A DNA stretch of 64,000 bases from CAUPWF01 sp964369775 (lineage in GTDB: Bacteria; Bacillota; Clostridia; Lachnospirales; Lachnospiraceae). The first letter of the stretch is position 1; each line of letters opens with the position of its first letter. The position numbers were made by a program, and so were the translations under genes. The DNA is taken from NCBI GenBank assembly GCA_964369775.1, contig CAYJHQ010000002.1:121940-185939 (forward strand). Direction: 5' to 3'. Positions 27,218 through 35,478 of the stretch are shown piece after piece. Under the pieces are notes generated by a model, which had not been told where the DNA came from, did no database searches, and saw nothing but the letters and a program-made list of their open reading frames with translations.

Positions 27218-27887
27218 GTGTACAAATTGTAATGTGGAAGTTTATGAAAGTGATAAATGCTGTCCGCTGTGTAAATTAGCCTTTGACACATCCGCATATG
27301 AGAAAGATACTCCAGTGAAATATCCAGAGTATAGCGAGATTACAAAAAAGATATCAAAGATTTGGAAAGTTCCAGTTTTCGTATCGATTGTAGCGATTTT
27401 TATTAGTGTATATATTAATATATTTACGCATGAAAGTGGATCAATTATTTGGGCAGGAATTGTTGCAGTAGCTTTGTTTTATATTAATGCAGTAATTAAG
27501 GTGCTGAAGTCAAAATCAAAACGTTATGGAGCAAAAGTATTATTAAATTATGTGATTACATCTAGTTTTATTATTGCGCTTGATATGTTTACAGGGAGAC
27601 TATTTTGGTCAACTAATTATGTGTTTCCATTTTTGACTATAGCAGTAACGCTTTATTTAACCGTATTAGCCATTCGAAGTAGACAGTTGTTTTCAGAATA
27701 TTTTGGATATATAATGGTGGCGGTGTGTATTAGTTTTGTTCCAATTCCTATATATTTATTGGGATTCTCTGACAGGTTATGGGGAGTGTTTATTGCAGCG
27801 ATTGCGTGTGTGCTTATAGTAATAGGATTATTTTTATTTGCTGATAAGCGGTTGAAGCAGGAGATTTTGAAGAGGTTTCACAGATAG
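27210..27887 (+). CDS. zinc-ribbon plus multi-pass membrane protein
   Basis: Protein of 225 residues. The N-terminus has CTNCNVEVYESDKCCPLC, a CxxC...CxxC zinc-ribbon pattern. It is followed by about six hydrophobic segments from residue 60 to the end, which closes with a short basic tail. This architecture resembles the family I know as DUF6320, which I recall near alcohol acetyltransferase-like genes; I cannot confirm this here. The start at ATG 27210 follows GGGGGGAAG and lies inside the acyltransferase 3' end, an eight-base overlap that implies coupled translation. The function is unknown; a membrane scaffold or partner for the adjacent acyltransferase is an inference. Confidence 0.75.
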   Translation: MNRCTNCNVEVYESDKCCPLCKLAFDTSAYEKDTPVKYPEYSEITKKISKIWKVPVFVSIVAIFISVYINIFTHESGSIIWAGIVAVALFYINAVIKVLKSKSKRYGAKVLLNYVITSSFIIALDMFTGRLFWSTNYVFPFLTIAVTLYLTVLAIRSRQLFSEYFGYIMVAVCISFVPIPIYLLGFSDRLWGVFIAAIACVLIVIGLFLFADKRLKQEILKRFHR

Positions 27888-27897
27888 AGGAGAGGGT

Positions 27898-28707
27898 ATG
27901 TTTAATTACACAAGTGAAGGCAGAGTTAGAGTGGGCGATACAACGATGAATTACGTGACGTTTGGTAAGGGTGAAAAGGTATTGGTAATTATTCCAGGAT
28001 TAGGAGATGTGTTTAAAGGGGTAAAAGGGCTCTCGGTTTTGTTAAGCTATGTATATAAAGAATTCGCAGATGAATATAAGGTCTATGTATTTAGTCGTAA
28101 AAAGAGTTATGATGTAGGGTATTCTACAAAAGACATGGCAGATGACCAAGCGATTGCAATGAAGAAATTAGGGTTATCGGATGTGTATGTGATGGGGATA
28201 TCACAAGGTGGAATGATTGCCCAATATTTAGCAGGGAATCATTCGGGATTAGTGAAAAAGTTGGTACTAGTGGTAACAATATGTAGGCAAAATAAGACAA
28301 TACAAGCAGTAATTGGAAGATGGAAAAGATGGTCCTATGTACGTGATTTCAAGTCTATATTAACAGAAATGTCAGAAAAATGCTACGAAGAGAGGTCTTC
28401 AAAAAGAATCCGTATTTTTTATCCAATGTTAGTGTTATCTAATTTTATTCTTAATAGAAGAAAGTTTCTGATTCAATCCACAGCATGCCTCACGCATGAT
28501 AGCTATGAAATTGCATCAAAGATAGTATGTGAAACTTTGGTTATTGGTGGTAGCGCAGACGGTGTAGTAGGGGGGCGCTCATCAGAATTAATAGCAAAGA
28601 GAATTCAGGGATGTGAACTGAAGATTTATAAAGGAAAGAAACATGGTTTATATTATGAAGTGCCAGAATTTAAAAAGGATGTAATTGAATACTTAAATAA
28701 AAAATAA
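27898..28707 (+). CDS. alpha/beta hydrolase
   Basis: Alpha/beta-hydrolase-fold protein of 269 residues. The oxyanion region IIPGLGDVFKG is near residue 33, the nucleophile elbow is GISQGG with a serine, the probable acid is in GSADGVVGG, and the catalytic His is in KKHGLYYE near the end. There is no signal peptide, so it acts in the cytoplasm. It follows the zinc-ribbon membrane protein by ten bases with AGAGGAGAGG upstream. As third gene of the cassette it could hydrolyse the ester formed by the acyltransferase, or supply its substrate. A terminator shared with the converging aminopeptidase gene follows at 28710. Confidence 0.83.
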   Translation: MFNYTSEGRVRVGDTTMNYVTFGKGEKVLVIIPGLGDVFKGVKGLSVLLSYVYKEFADEYKVYVFSRKKSYDVGYSTKDMADDQAIAMKKLGLSDVYVMGISQGGMIAQYLAGNHSGLVKKLVLVVTICRQNKTIQAVIGRWKRWSYVRDFKSILTEMSEKCYEERSSKRIRIFYPMLVLSNFILNRRKFLIQSTACLTHDSYEIASKIVCETLVIGGSADGVVGGRSSELIAKRIQGCELKIYKGKKHGLYYEVPEFKKDVIEYLNKK

Positions 28708-28709
28708 AA

Positions 28710-28748
28710 GATAAAAGCTGATCGTAATGATGCAGCTTTTATCTTTTT
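28710..28748. terminator. terminator between convergent genes
   Basis: GATAAAAGCTG (28710-28720) pairs with CAGCTTTTATC (28733-28743), followed by TTTTT on the + strand. The A-rich left flank gives some T richness for the minus strand. Confidence 0.8.
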
Positions 28749-28753
28749 ATGCT

Positions 28754-30541
28754 TTAGATAGCTCTTGTATACTCTTTAAGCCATTCTTGTTCTTTCTCAT
28801 CTAAATGAGGACTAATTTTATCCCACACTTGCTGGTGATAATTATTTAGATAACCTTTTTCAACATCGCTCATAAGGCTTGGATCGATAGCATCTAAGTC
28901 GATAGGGGCAAAAGTGATTGGTTCAAAATACATGAATTGTCCAAATTCGTTCTTTTCACCTTCTCTAACAATCAATTCATTTTCTGTACGGATTCCATGA
29001 GAGCCATCTACATATAAACCAGGTTCATCAGTAAGAATCATTCCGGACTCAAGGGCGATAGATTCGGTACCGAGGGCTTTCCCACGAATACCTTGAGGCC
29101 CCTCATGGATACTGAGTAAATATCCAACACCGTGACCGGTTCCATGATTGTAATTGGCACCAATGCTATTTACAATTCCTCTAGAAACGAAGTCTAGGTT
29201 TAGTCCAGAAGTTCCGTAGATGAATTTTACATTCATCAGAGCAAGCATTGCTCTAGCAACTGTTGTAAAATGTAAAATCTCTACATCACGAAGTGGTCCC
29301 ATAGCGGTAGTACGAGTGATATCCGTAGAACCTTCCATATAGTTGCCGCCTGTATCGGTTAAGAAAAATCCTTCTTGTTTAATCGGTACATTAGTTTCCT
29401 CAGAAGATGAGTAGTGGCACTGTGCAGCGTGTTCACCGTAAGCACAGATAGGAGCAAAGCTTGGCCATAAAAATCCTTCTTGCTCTTTACGGAAAGATTC
29501 TAATTTATCAGAAGCACTTAATTCATCCATCTCAACTTTTCCGATGTTCTTCTTTAACCAGTACATAAATTTAGTAACAGCGACCCCATCTTTGATGTGT
29601 GCATTGCGGACATTGTTTAACTCTATTTCATTTTTACAAGCCTTCATCAGTGCAACAGGTGTAGCAGCTTCTACTTTTTTAACATCTGCTGGAATGCTAC
29701 TATATAAAGCGTAGTTTAATTTAGTAGGATCAAGTAAGATGTTTTGGGAAGCGTCTAAGCGCTTCAAGTCCTCATAGATATCACTATAAGGGAGTATGCT
29801 TACATTGTTGCTTTTTAAGTTAGCTAGCACATCTTCAGGTAACTTTGACTCTTCTACGTATAAGGACACACTATCTAGACCAATGATTGTATGTGCTAGA
29901 ACCACAGGACAAAATGACACGTCATTTCCTCTAAAGTTATAAACCCAGCATAAATCATCAAGTGCAGAAACGATGTGTGCAGTTGCGTCGTTCTCTATAA
30001 TTTTTTCGCGAATCCTTTTTAATTTACTAGTAGTAGATTCTCCTGTATAGCTATCAGCTAGTCCAAATGCTTTTTCGCAAGGAAGTGGAGCGCAATCTTC
30101 CCAAATCTCATGGATGAAATCCACATCGGTTACAAAGTTAGCACCTGCTTTTTCTGTAATTGTAGCATATTGTTTTCCTTGTGCCACTGAAATTACACGA
30201 CCATCTAGTCCAAGTGTGTCATCTGTAGTTAAGTTTTGTGTCAGATATTCATCAATTGTTGGGACATCAGGTTCGCCCATCTTGCAAAGTGTAACACCAG
30301 TCCCTTGCAATTCTTTTTCTGCTTGGATAAAGTAGCGCCCATCAGTCCAAAGAAGTGCTTTGTCAAGCGTGATGATAGCTGTACCAGCTGATCCCGTAAA
30401 ACCTGTTATAAAAGCGCGTCCTTTAAAATAATCCGATACGTATTCGCTTTGATGAAAGTCAGCTGAGGGTACCATATACATTGTGATTCCATCATCTCTC
30501 ATTTTGTTTTGCAGTGCAATAATTCGTTGTTTAATATCCAT
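28754..30541 (-). CDS. Xaa-Pro aminopeptidase (M24B, aminopeptidase P family)
   Basis: Metallopeptidase releasing an N-terminal residue that precedes proline; 595 residues, the long form with three domains. Two creatinase-like N-terminal domains precede the pita-bread catalytic domain. The metal ligands are seen in TDTGGNYMEGSTDITR (two Asp), HGTGHGVGYLLSIHEGP (His), LTDEPGLYVDG (Glu) and IRTENELIV (Glu). There is no signal peptide, so it is cytoplasmic. The start at 30541 has CGGAGG upstream. It has a recognisable promoter with an operator-like dyad over its -35. It probably works with imported proline-containing peptides, and a POT transporter is encoded nearby. Confidence 0.93.
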   Translation of the reverse strand: MDIKQRIIALQNKMRDDGITMYMVPSADFHQSEYVSDYFKGRAFITGFTGSAGTAIITLDKALLWTDGRYFIQAEKELQGTGVTLCKMGEPDVPTIDEYLTQNLTTDDTLGLDGRVISVAQGKQYATITEKAGANFVTDVDFIHEIWEDCAPLPCEKAFGLADSYTGESTTSKLKRIREKIIENDATAHIVSALDDLCWVYNFRGNDVSFCPVVLAHTIIGLDSVSLYVEESKLPEDVLANLKSNNVSILPYSDIYEDLKRLDASQNILLDPTKLNYALYSSIPADVKKVEAATPVALMKACKNEIELNNVRNAHIKDGVAVTKFMYWLKKNIGKVEMDELSASDKLESFRKEQEGFLWPSFAPICAYGEHAAQCHYSSSEETNVPIKQEGFFLTDTGGNYMEGSTDITRTTAMGPLRDVEILHFTTVARAMLALMNVKFIYGTSGLNLDFVSRGIVNSIGANYNHGTGHGVGYLLSIHEGPQGIRGKALGTESIALESGMILTDEPGLYVDGSHGIRTENELIVREGEKNEFGQFMYFEPITFAPIDLDAIDPSLMSDVEKGYLNNYHQQVWDKISPHLDEKEQEWLKEYTRAI

Positions 30542-30576
30542 GTTTTCCTCCGATTTGTATTAAGTTTATATATAGA

Positions 30577-30605
30577 AATATAGCACATAGAGTGTCCGTA
30601 GTCAA
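30577..30605 (-). promoter_or_regulatory. promoter for the Xaa-Pro aminopeptidase gene
   Basis: On the minus strand TTGACT (30605-30600) and TATATT (30582-30577) are separated by 17 bases, with the start codon about 36 bases further on. Confidence 0.6.
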
Positions 30606-30612
30606 CGGATAC
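30592..30612. promoter_or_regulatory. dyad over the -35 of the aminopeptidase promoter
   Basis: GTGTCCGT (30592-30599) and ACGGATAC (30605-30612) are inverted copies matching at seven of eight positions around AGTCA. The dyad covers the minus-strand -35, a good position for a repressor. Confidence 0.4.
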
Positions 30613-30705
30613 AATCCTTGCTTGAATGCTAAAATTATGATAAACTTGTAAATGTAAATAATAAGAATTTTAATGAATGAGGGCGTCATTCGAGGAAGGA
30701 GTCAG

Positions 30706-31806
30706 ATGTTTTATAAACAGTATGGGAATACAGATATGAAAGTGTCATCAATTGGTTTTGGTTGTATGAGATACGATGACGATGATGTAAAAGCGGGGAA
30801 TTTTGAAAAATGTGCAGAGGTAGTTCTCTATGCACATGAAAAAGGGATTAACTATTTTGATACAGCACCATATTACTGTCATGATAAGAGTGAAGAGATT
30901 ACAGGTCTAGCCTTATCGCAATTGAAAAGGGACAGCTACTATGTAACTTCTAAGACTAATTTTGGGACGATGGAAGGTGAACCAACAAGAGATAATTTTT
31001 TCCGTAGATTAGAGACCTCTCTAACGAGACTTCGAGTAGATTATATTGACTTTTATCATCTATGGTGCATGTTGACACCTGAGAGCTATCAACAGCAAAG
31101 TGAAGCGTTATATGGCTTTTTTGAAGAAGCGAAATCACAGGGATTGATTAAGAACATTGTGTTCTCGTCTCATATGGAAAGCGACAATTTGAGTACAATT
31201 ATCGATACTAATAAATTCAAGGGTATGTTAATTGGGTATAACGCACTTAACTATCAATTTAGACAAGCTGGAATTGTAAAAGCCCATGAGAACGGAATGG
31301 GAATCGTAGTAATGAACCCACTTGGAGGAGGCGAAATCCCAAGAAATGAGCAACTTTTCTCGTATTTGACTGAGGGAACAGATTTGACAGTTCCACAAGC
31401 AGCTCTTCGCTTTGTTGCACAACATAAAGAGATTAGTGTAACACTTTGTGGAATGACCACAAAGGCTCATGTAGATGATGCAGTTAAGTCAGTAGAAAAC
31501 CTAGAGTTGTTTACAGCGGAAGAAGTCTGTAAGCGATATGCGGATAGTGGAATTGCACTTAACAATATGTGTACAGGATGTGGGTATTGCAAAGTCTGTC
31601 CAAAAGACATCGATATTCCTAAGTTTATGGATGTCTATAATCAAAAATTATTAGGAAGTGATATGTTAGATCGTTTAAAAAACCAATGGTGTGCTTTAGA
31701 TGGGCAAACAGCAAAAAATTGTATTGCATGTAAAAAATGTGAAAAGCTTTGTACGCAACATTTGCCGATTGTAGAGCGTCTTGGAGAAATTAGCGCAGTC
31801 CTTTAG
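30706..31806 (+). CDS. aldo/keto reductase with C-terminal 4Fe-4S domain
   Basis: Protein of 366 residues with an aldo-keto reductase barrel followed by a ferredoxin-like tail. The barrel shows IGFGCMRYDDDD, NYFDTAPYY, the catalytic-type Lys in VTSKTNFG, and DFYHLWCM. The tail contains CTGCGYCKVCP and then CIACKKCEKLC, enough for one or two iron-sulfur clusters. Such Fe-S aldo-keto reductases are frequent in anaerobes and their substrates are mostly unknown. I use ATG 30706 after GAGGAAGGAG rather than the ATG at 30673, which lacks a site. It precedes the T-box leader, which has its own promoter, so it is probably a single-gene unit. Confidence 0.88.
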   Translation: MFYKQYGNTDMKVSSIGFGCMRYDDDDVKAGNFEKCAEVVLYAHEKGINYFDTAPYYCHDKSEEITGLALSQLKRDSYYVTSKTNFGTMEGEPTRDNFFRRLETSLTRLRVDYIDFYHLWCMLTPESYQQQSEALYGFFEEAKSQGLIKNIVFSSHMESDNLSTIIDTNKFKGMLIGYNALNYQFRQAGIVKAHENGMGIVVMNPLGGGEIPRNEQLFSYLTEGTDLTVPQAALRFVAQHKEISVTLCGMTTKAHVDDAVKSVENLELFTAEEVCKRYADSGIALNNMCTGCGYCKVCPKDIDIPKFMDVYNQKLLGSDMLDRLKNQWCALDGQTAKNCIACKKCEKLCTQHLPIVERLGEISAVL

Positions 31807-31816
31807 GAAAATTTAT

Positions 31817-31845
31817 TTGACAAAGAACCTTGCAATCATTATAAT
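31817..31845 (+). promoter_or_regulatory. consensus promoter for the T-box-ilv operon
   Basis: A perfect TTGACA (31817-31822) and a perfect TATAAT (31840-31845) are 17 bases apart. Transcription should start near 31852, just before the conserved stem I of the T-box. Confidence 0.88.
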
Positions 31846-31851
31846 AGTGCT

Positions 31852-32130
31852 AAGAGAAAATAAAAAAGCGATGATGAGGAGTAGTATATAGGTTCTGTAA
31901 GCAAAGAGAGAAAGCGGTTGGTGTAAGCTTTTGTGAGGAAGTTATAGAAGTAGCCTTTGAGCAGCAGATTTGAAGCGAAATATTATAGTAGAGTCTGACG
32001 GAAGTTCCCACGTTATAGGGAGGCAATATAGATATTTGTATTGTTATGAGTGCAGGCATAAGCCTGAAATTAGGTGGTACCACGGATTATATTCGCCCTA
32101 AGCTGGATGATCAGCTTAGGGCGTTGTTTG
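31852..32130 (+). promoter_or_regulatory. T-box riboswitch upstream of ilvB, probable valine specifier
   Basis: Leader of about 280 bases. Stem I begins with AAGCGATGATGAGGAGTAG, including the AGTA side of the specifier-loop S-turn. The opposite side reads GAAGTAGCCTTTGAGC. By family geometry the codon after GAA is the specifier, here GTA (31950-31952), valine. The T-box sequence AGGTGGTACCACGG is at 32072-32085; its TGGT would pair with an ACCA tRNA end. A terminator follows at 32094-32123. Uncharged tRNA-Val would favour antitermination and so expression of the downstream branched-chain genes. The specifier call is from pattern, not folding. Confidence 0.9.
32094..32130 (+). terminator. T-box-controlled terminator
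   Basis: CGCCCTAAGCTG (32094-32105) pairs perfectly with CAGCTTAGGGCG (32112-32123), followed by TTGTTTG. It is the terminator competing with the T-box antiterminator. Confidence 0.85.
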
Positions 32131-32171
32131 TATAAAGTGGTTGCATAAAGAATGAAGAGGAGCGTGAGTGT

Positions 32172-33899
32172 ATGAGGAAAATATCTGGAAATAAGTTACT
32201 AGTAAAAGCACTAAAAGAAGAAGGCGTTGACATCATGTTTGGCTACCCTGGTGGCTATAATGTAGATATCTTAGATGAACTTTACAAACAAGAATATACA
32301 GAAGTAGTTCTCCCAAGACATGAACAAGCATTGATTCATGCAGCAGATGGATATGCTAGAACAACTGGGAAAGTAGGTGTATGTCTTGTAACGAGTGGAC
32401 CTGGAGCTACAAACCTAGTAACAGGGATTGCAACAGCGAATTATGATAGCGTTCCTTTGGTTTGTTTTACAGGGCAAGTGCCAAGAGTATTGATTGGGAA
32501 TGATGCATTCCAAGAAGTAGATATGGTGGGTATTACAAGAAGTATTTGTAAATACGGCGTGACTATTACTAAAAGGGAAGATTTAGGAAGAATTATAAAA
32601 GAAGCATTTTACATAGCGAAGTCAGGAAGACCAGGCCCAGTTGTAATTGATCTTCCAAGAGATATGATGGCAGAACTTGGAGATGCTGAATATCCAGAAG
32701 AGGTAAATATAAGAGGATATAAGCCAAATACAAGTGTTCACATTGGACAGATGAAACGTGCGGTTAAGATGATTGGTAAAGCAAAAAAGCCATTATTTTT
32801 AGCTGGAGGTGGAATCAATATAGGAAAAGCAAATAAAGCATTCCAGGCTTTAGTTGAAAAGACTAAGATTCCAGTGGTAACTACTGTAATGGGAAAAGGT
32901 GCAATTCCATCAGACAGTCCATATTTTGTAGGAACAATGGGATTACATGGTGCCTATGCTGCAAATCAAGCGGTTAGTAATTGTGATTTATTGTTTTCTA
33001 TAGGAGCAAGGTTTAATGATAGGGTAACGGGAAAGATTGCAGAATTTGCACCTCATGCGCAGATTGTACACATCGATATAGATACAGCATCGATTTCGAG
33101 AAATATTCATGTAGATGTACCAATCGTAGCAGATGCAAAAGAAGCTTGCGAGAAAATTAATGAATACGTATCAGAATGTGATACAAAGAGCTGGCTGAGC
33201 AGAATAGAAGAGTGGAAGGAAGAGCATCCACTTAGGATTCGTGATAAAGGTTGCATGAACGCTCAAGATATTCTAGAGGAATTGAATAGACAATTCGAAG
33301 AAGCGATTGTGGTATCAGATGTAGGTCAACATCAGATGTGGGTAGCTCATTATGCAGAAGTGAACGATAAGAAAAAGATTCTAATGTCTGGTGGTCTTGG
33401 AACTATGGGATACGGATTTCCAGCAGCTATGGGAGCGAAGCTAGGAGCACCAAATACTCCTGTTATTGCAGTATCAGGAGATGGTGGAATGCAGATGAAC
33501 ATACAAGAACTTGCAACAGCAGTATGTTTGGAAGAACCATTAATACTATGTGTATTTAATAATTATAAGTTAGGTATGGTGCGCCAAATGCAAAAATACC
33601 TATATGGAAAGCGTTACTCAGCAACTTGTCTATGTGCGAGAAGAAGCTGTAAAGAAGAGTGCGTAAAAGGAGAACGAGTATGTCCACCTTATGCACCAGA
33701 TTTTGTGAAATTAGCAGAGAGCTATGGTGCGAAAGCGCTACGTGTTGAGAAGAGAGAAGATATTAGTGCAGCATTTGAAGAGGCCAAAAAAGTGGTGGAT
33801 GGCCCAGTTCTGATTGAATTTATGTTAGATTGTGAAGAAGCAGTTCTTCCTTGGGTAAAAGGTGGACGCTCGATTGCTGAAATGCATTTGGATTGTTAG
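32172..33899 (+). CDS. ilvB: acetolactate synthase large subunit with a cysteine-rich insert
   Basis: Thiamine-diphosphate enzyme making acetolactate or acetohydroxybutyrate for valine, leucine and isoleucine; 575 residues. It shows FGYPGGYNVDILDEL, the catalytic Glu region PRHEQALIHAADGYAR, the FAD/central domain, and the ThDP motif GDGGMQMNIQELATAV with NNYKLGMVRQ. Between YGKRYSAT and PDFVKLAESYGA, where most homologues have a few residues, this protein carries Cys486, Cys488, Cys493, Cys497 and Cys504. That is a possible metal or Fe-S site. The gene follows the T-box leader and precedes ilvN by ten bases. AAGAGGAG is upstream of the ATG. Confidence 0.95.
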   Translation: MRKISGNKLLVKALKEEGVDIMFGYPGGYNVDILDELYKQEYTEVVLPRHEQALIHAADGYARTTGKVGVCLVTSGPGATNLVTGIATANYDSVPLVCFTGQVPRVLIGNDAFQEVDMVGITRSICKYGVTITKREDLGRIIKEAFYIAKSGRPGPVVIDLPRDMMAELGDAEYPEEVNIRGYKPNTSVHIGQMKRAVKMIGKAKKPLFLAGGGINIGKANKAFQALVEKTKIPVVTTVMGKGAIPSDSPYFVGTMGLHGAYAANQAVSNCDLLFSIGARFNDRVTGKIAEFAPHAQIVHIDIDTASISRNIHVDVPIVADAKEACEKINEYVSECDTKSWLSRIEEWKEEHPLRIRDKGCMNAQDILEELNRQFEEAIVVSDVGQHQMWVAHYAEVNDKKKILMSGGLGTMGYGFPAAMGAKLGAPNTPVIAVSGDGGMQMNIQELATAVCLEEPLILCVFNNYKLGMVRQMQKYLYGKRYSATCLCARRSCKEECVKGERVCPPYAPDFVKLAESYGAKALRVEKREDISAAFEEAKKVVDGPVLIEFMLDCEEAVLPWVKGGRSIAEMHLDC

Positions 33900-33909
33900 G
33901 AGGAGAGAT

Positions 33910-34407
33910 ATGAAGAAGAGATGGATATCATTATATGTGGAAAATCAAGTGGGAGTACTATCTAAAATTTCAGGACTTTTCTCAGGAAAATCCTACAATC
34001 TACAGAGTCTGACTGTAGGGGCTACTGAAGATCCGACAATGTCTAGGATGACAATTGAGACTGTGAGTGATGATCCCACATTTGAGCAGATTAAAAAACA
34101 ACTAAATCGTATGGTAGAGGTAATAAAAGTGATTGATTTTACAACTATGCCAATTCATATGAAAGAGTTGATGTATATCAAGGTAAATAGCTGTACACTA
34201 GATCAAAAGACAGAGTTATTTCATATAGCAGAAGCTTTTGGAGGAAAGATAGTGGACTATGGGAAGGATAGCGTATTAATAGAATGCGTGCATACATCTA
34301 CAAAAAATGACTCTCTGATAGCTTTATTGAAATCAGCATTCAAAAATATAGAAGTTGTCAGAGGTGGAAGTGTAGGAATTGAATCAATTAGTATTACAGA
34401 ACGCTAA
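33910..34407 (+). CDS. ilvN: acetolactate synthase small (regulatory) subunit
   Basis: Regulatory subunit that binds the large subunit and confers valine feedback; 165 residues. The N-terminal ACT domain starts WISLYVENQVGVLSKISGLF and includes NLQSLTVGATEDPTMSRMTI. A second ACT-like C-terminal domain follows (YIKVNSCTLDQKTELFHIAE). The start is ATG 33910, ten bases after the ilvB stop, behind AGGAGGAGAG. Upstream in-frame codons overlap ilvB without a site. This matches the standard ilvB-ilvN arrangement, and expression is expected to depend on the T-box. Confidence 0.95.
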   Translation: MKKRWISLYVENQVGVLSKISGLFSGKSYNLQSLTVGATEDPTMSRMTIETVSDDPTFEQIKKQLNRMVEVIKVIDFTTMPIHMKELMYIKVNSCTLDQKTELFHIAEAFGGKIVDYGKDSVLIECVHTSTKNDSLIALLKSAFKNIEVVRGGSVGIESISITER

Positions 34408-34441
34408 AAATTAAAATAGAGATTTAGAGAGGAAGTATGTG

Positions 34442-35467
34442 ATGGAAAAAAAGAACTTAGATTGGTCAAATATTGGATTTACCTATATGCCGACAGATAA
34501 GAGATATGTTGCAAATTATAAAAATGGTGCATGGGAAGAAGGCGGACTTACGGAAGATTCTAACATTGTATTAAGTGAATGCGCAGGAGTCTTACAATAT
34601 GCACAGACAATTTTTGAAGGGTTGAAAGCTTATACGACAAAAGATGGAAAGATTGTTACCTTTCGTCCAGAGTTAAATGCACAAAGATTAATTGATTCTG
34701 CTCTCCGCTTAGAGATGCCAGTTCTTCCAGTTGAATCGTTTATAGAAGCTGTAGATGAAGTAGTAAAAGCAAATGTGCACTGGGTACCACCATATGGGTC
34801 AGGTGCAAGCTTATATCTGAGGCCATATATGTTTGGGTCAAGCCCTGTAATAGGAGTGAAACCAGCAGAAGAATACCAATTTAGATGTTTTGCGACACCG
34901 GTAGGGCCTTATTTTAAAGGGGGAGCAAAACCTCTTACTTTAAAAGTGAGCGATTTTGATAGAGCTGCACCAAATGGAACAGGAAACATCAAAGCAGGGC
35001 TAAATTATGCTATGAGTTTACACGCAATTGTAGCTGCGCATCAAGAAGGGTTCGATGAAAACTTATATCTAGATACAGAAACTAGATCAAAAGTAGAAGA
35101 AACGGGCGGAGCAAACTTTATATTTGTAACAAAGGACAAGAAAGTTGTAACGCCAAAATCAAATAGTATATTACCATCGATTACAAGACGTTCTCTTATT
35201 GACGTAGCGGCAGATTATCTAGGATTAGAGGTAGAGCATAGAGAGGTTTATCTAAGTGAGTTAAAAGATTTTGCAGAGTGTGGGCTTTGTGGGACGGCAG
35301 CAGTGATTTCACCAGTAGGTAAAATAGTAGATCATGGAGAAGAGATTTGCTTTTCTAGCGGGATGGAAGCGATGGGTGAGATTACGAAAAAGCTATACGA
35401 TACTTTGACTGGAATTCAAATGGGTGAAGTAGAAGCGCCAGAAGGATGGATTCACACGATTGTATAG
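34442..35467 (+). CDS. ilvE: branched-chain-amino-acid aminotransferase
   Basis: Fold-type IV PLP enzyme transferring amino groups to and from valine, leucine and isoleucine keto acids; 341 residues. Typical stretches are YAQTIFEGLKAY, RPYMFGSSPVIGVKPAEEY, the PLP-lysine region GTGNIKAGLNYAMSL, EETGGANFIFV, and LPSITRRSLIDVA. I choose ATG 34442, with GAGAGGAAG about seven bases upstream; a GTG one codon earlier is possible. It is the third gene of the T-box operon and supplies the last step of valine, leucine and isoleucine synthesis. The intermediate ilvC, ilvD and leu genes are not in this window. Confidence 0.94.
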   Translation: MEKKNLDWSNIGFTYMPTDKRYVANYKNGAWEEGGLTEDSNIVLSECAGVLQYAQTIFEGLKAYTTKDGKIVTFRPELNAQRLIDSALRLEMPVLPVESFIEAVDEVVKANVHWVPPYGSGASLYLRPYMFGSSPVIGVKPAEEYQFRCFATPVGPYFKGGAKPLTLKVSDFDRAAPNGTGNIKAGLNYAMSLHAIVAAHQEGFDENLYLDTETRSKVEETGGANFIFVTKDKKVVTPKSNSILPSITRRSLIDVAADYLGLEVEHREVYLSELKDFAECGLCGTAAVISPVGKIVDHGEEICFSSGMEAMGEITKKLYDTLTGIQMGEVEAPEGWIHTIV

Positions 35468-35478
35468 TTGGAGGTATT

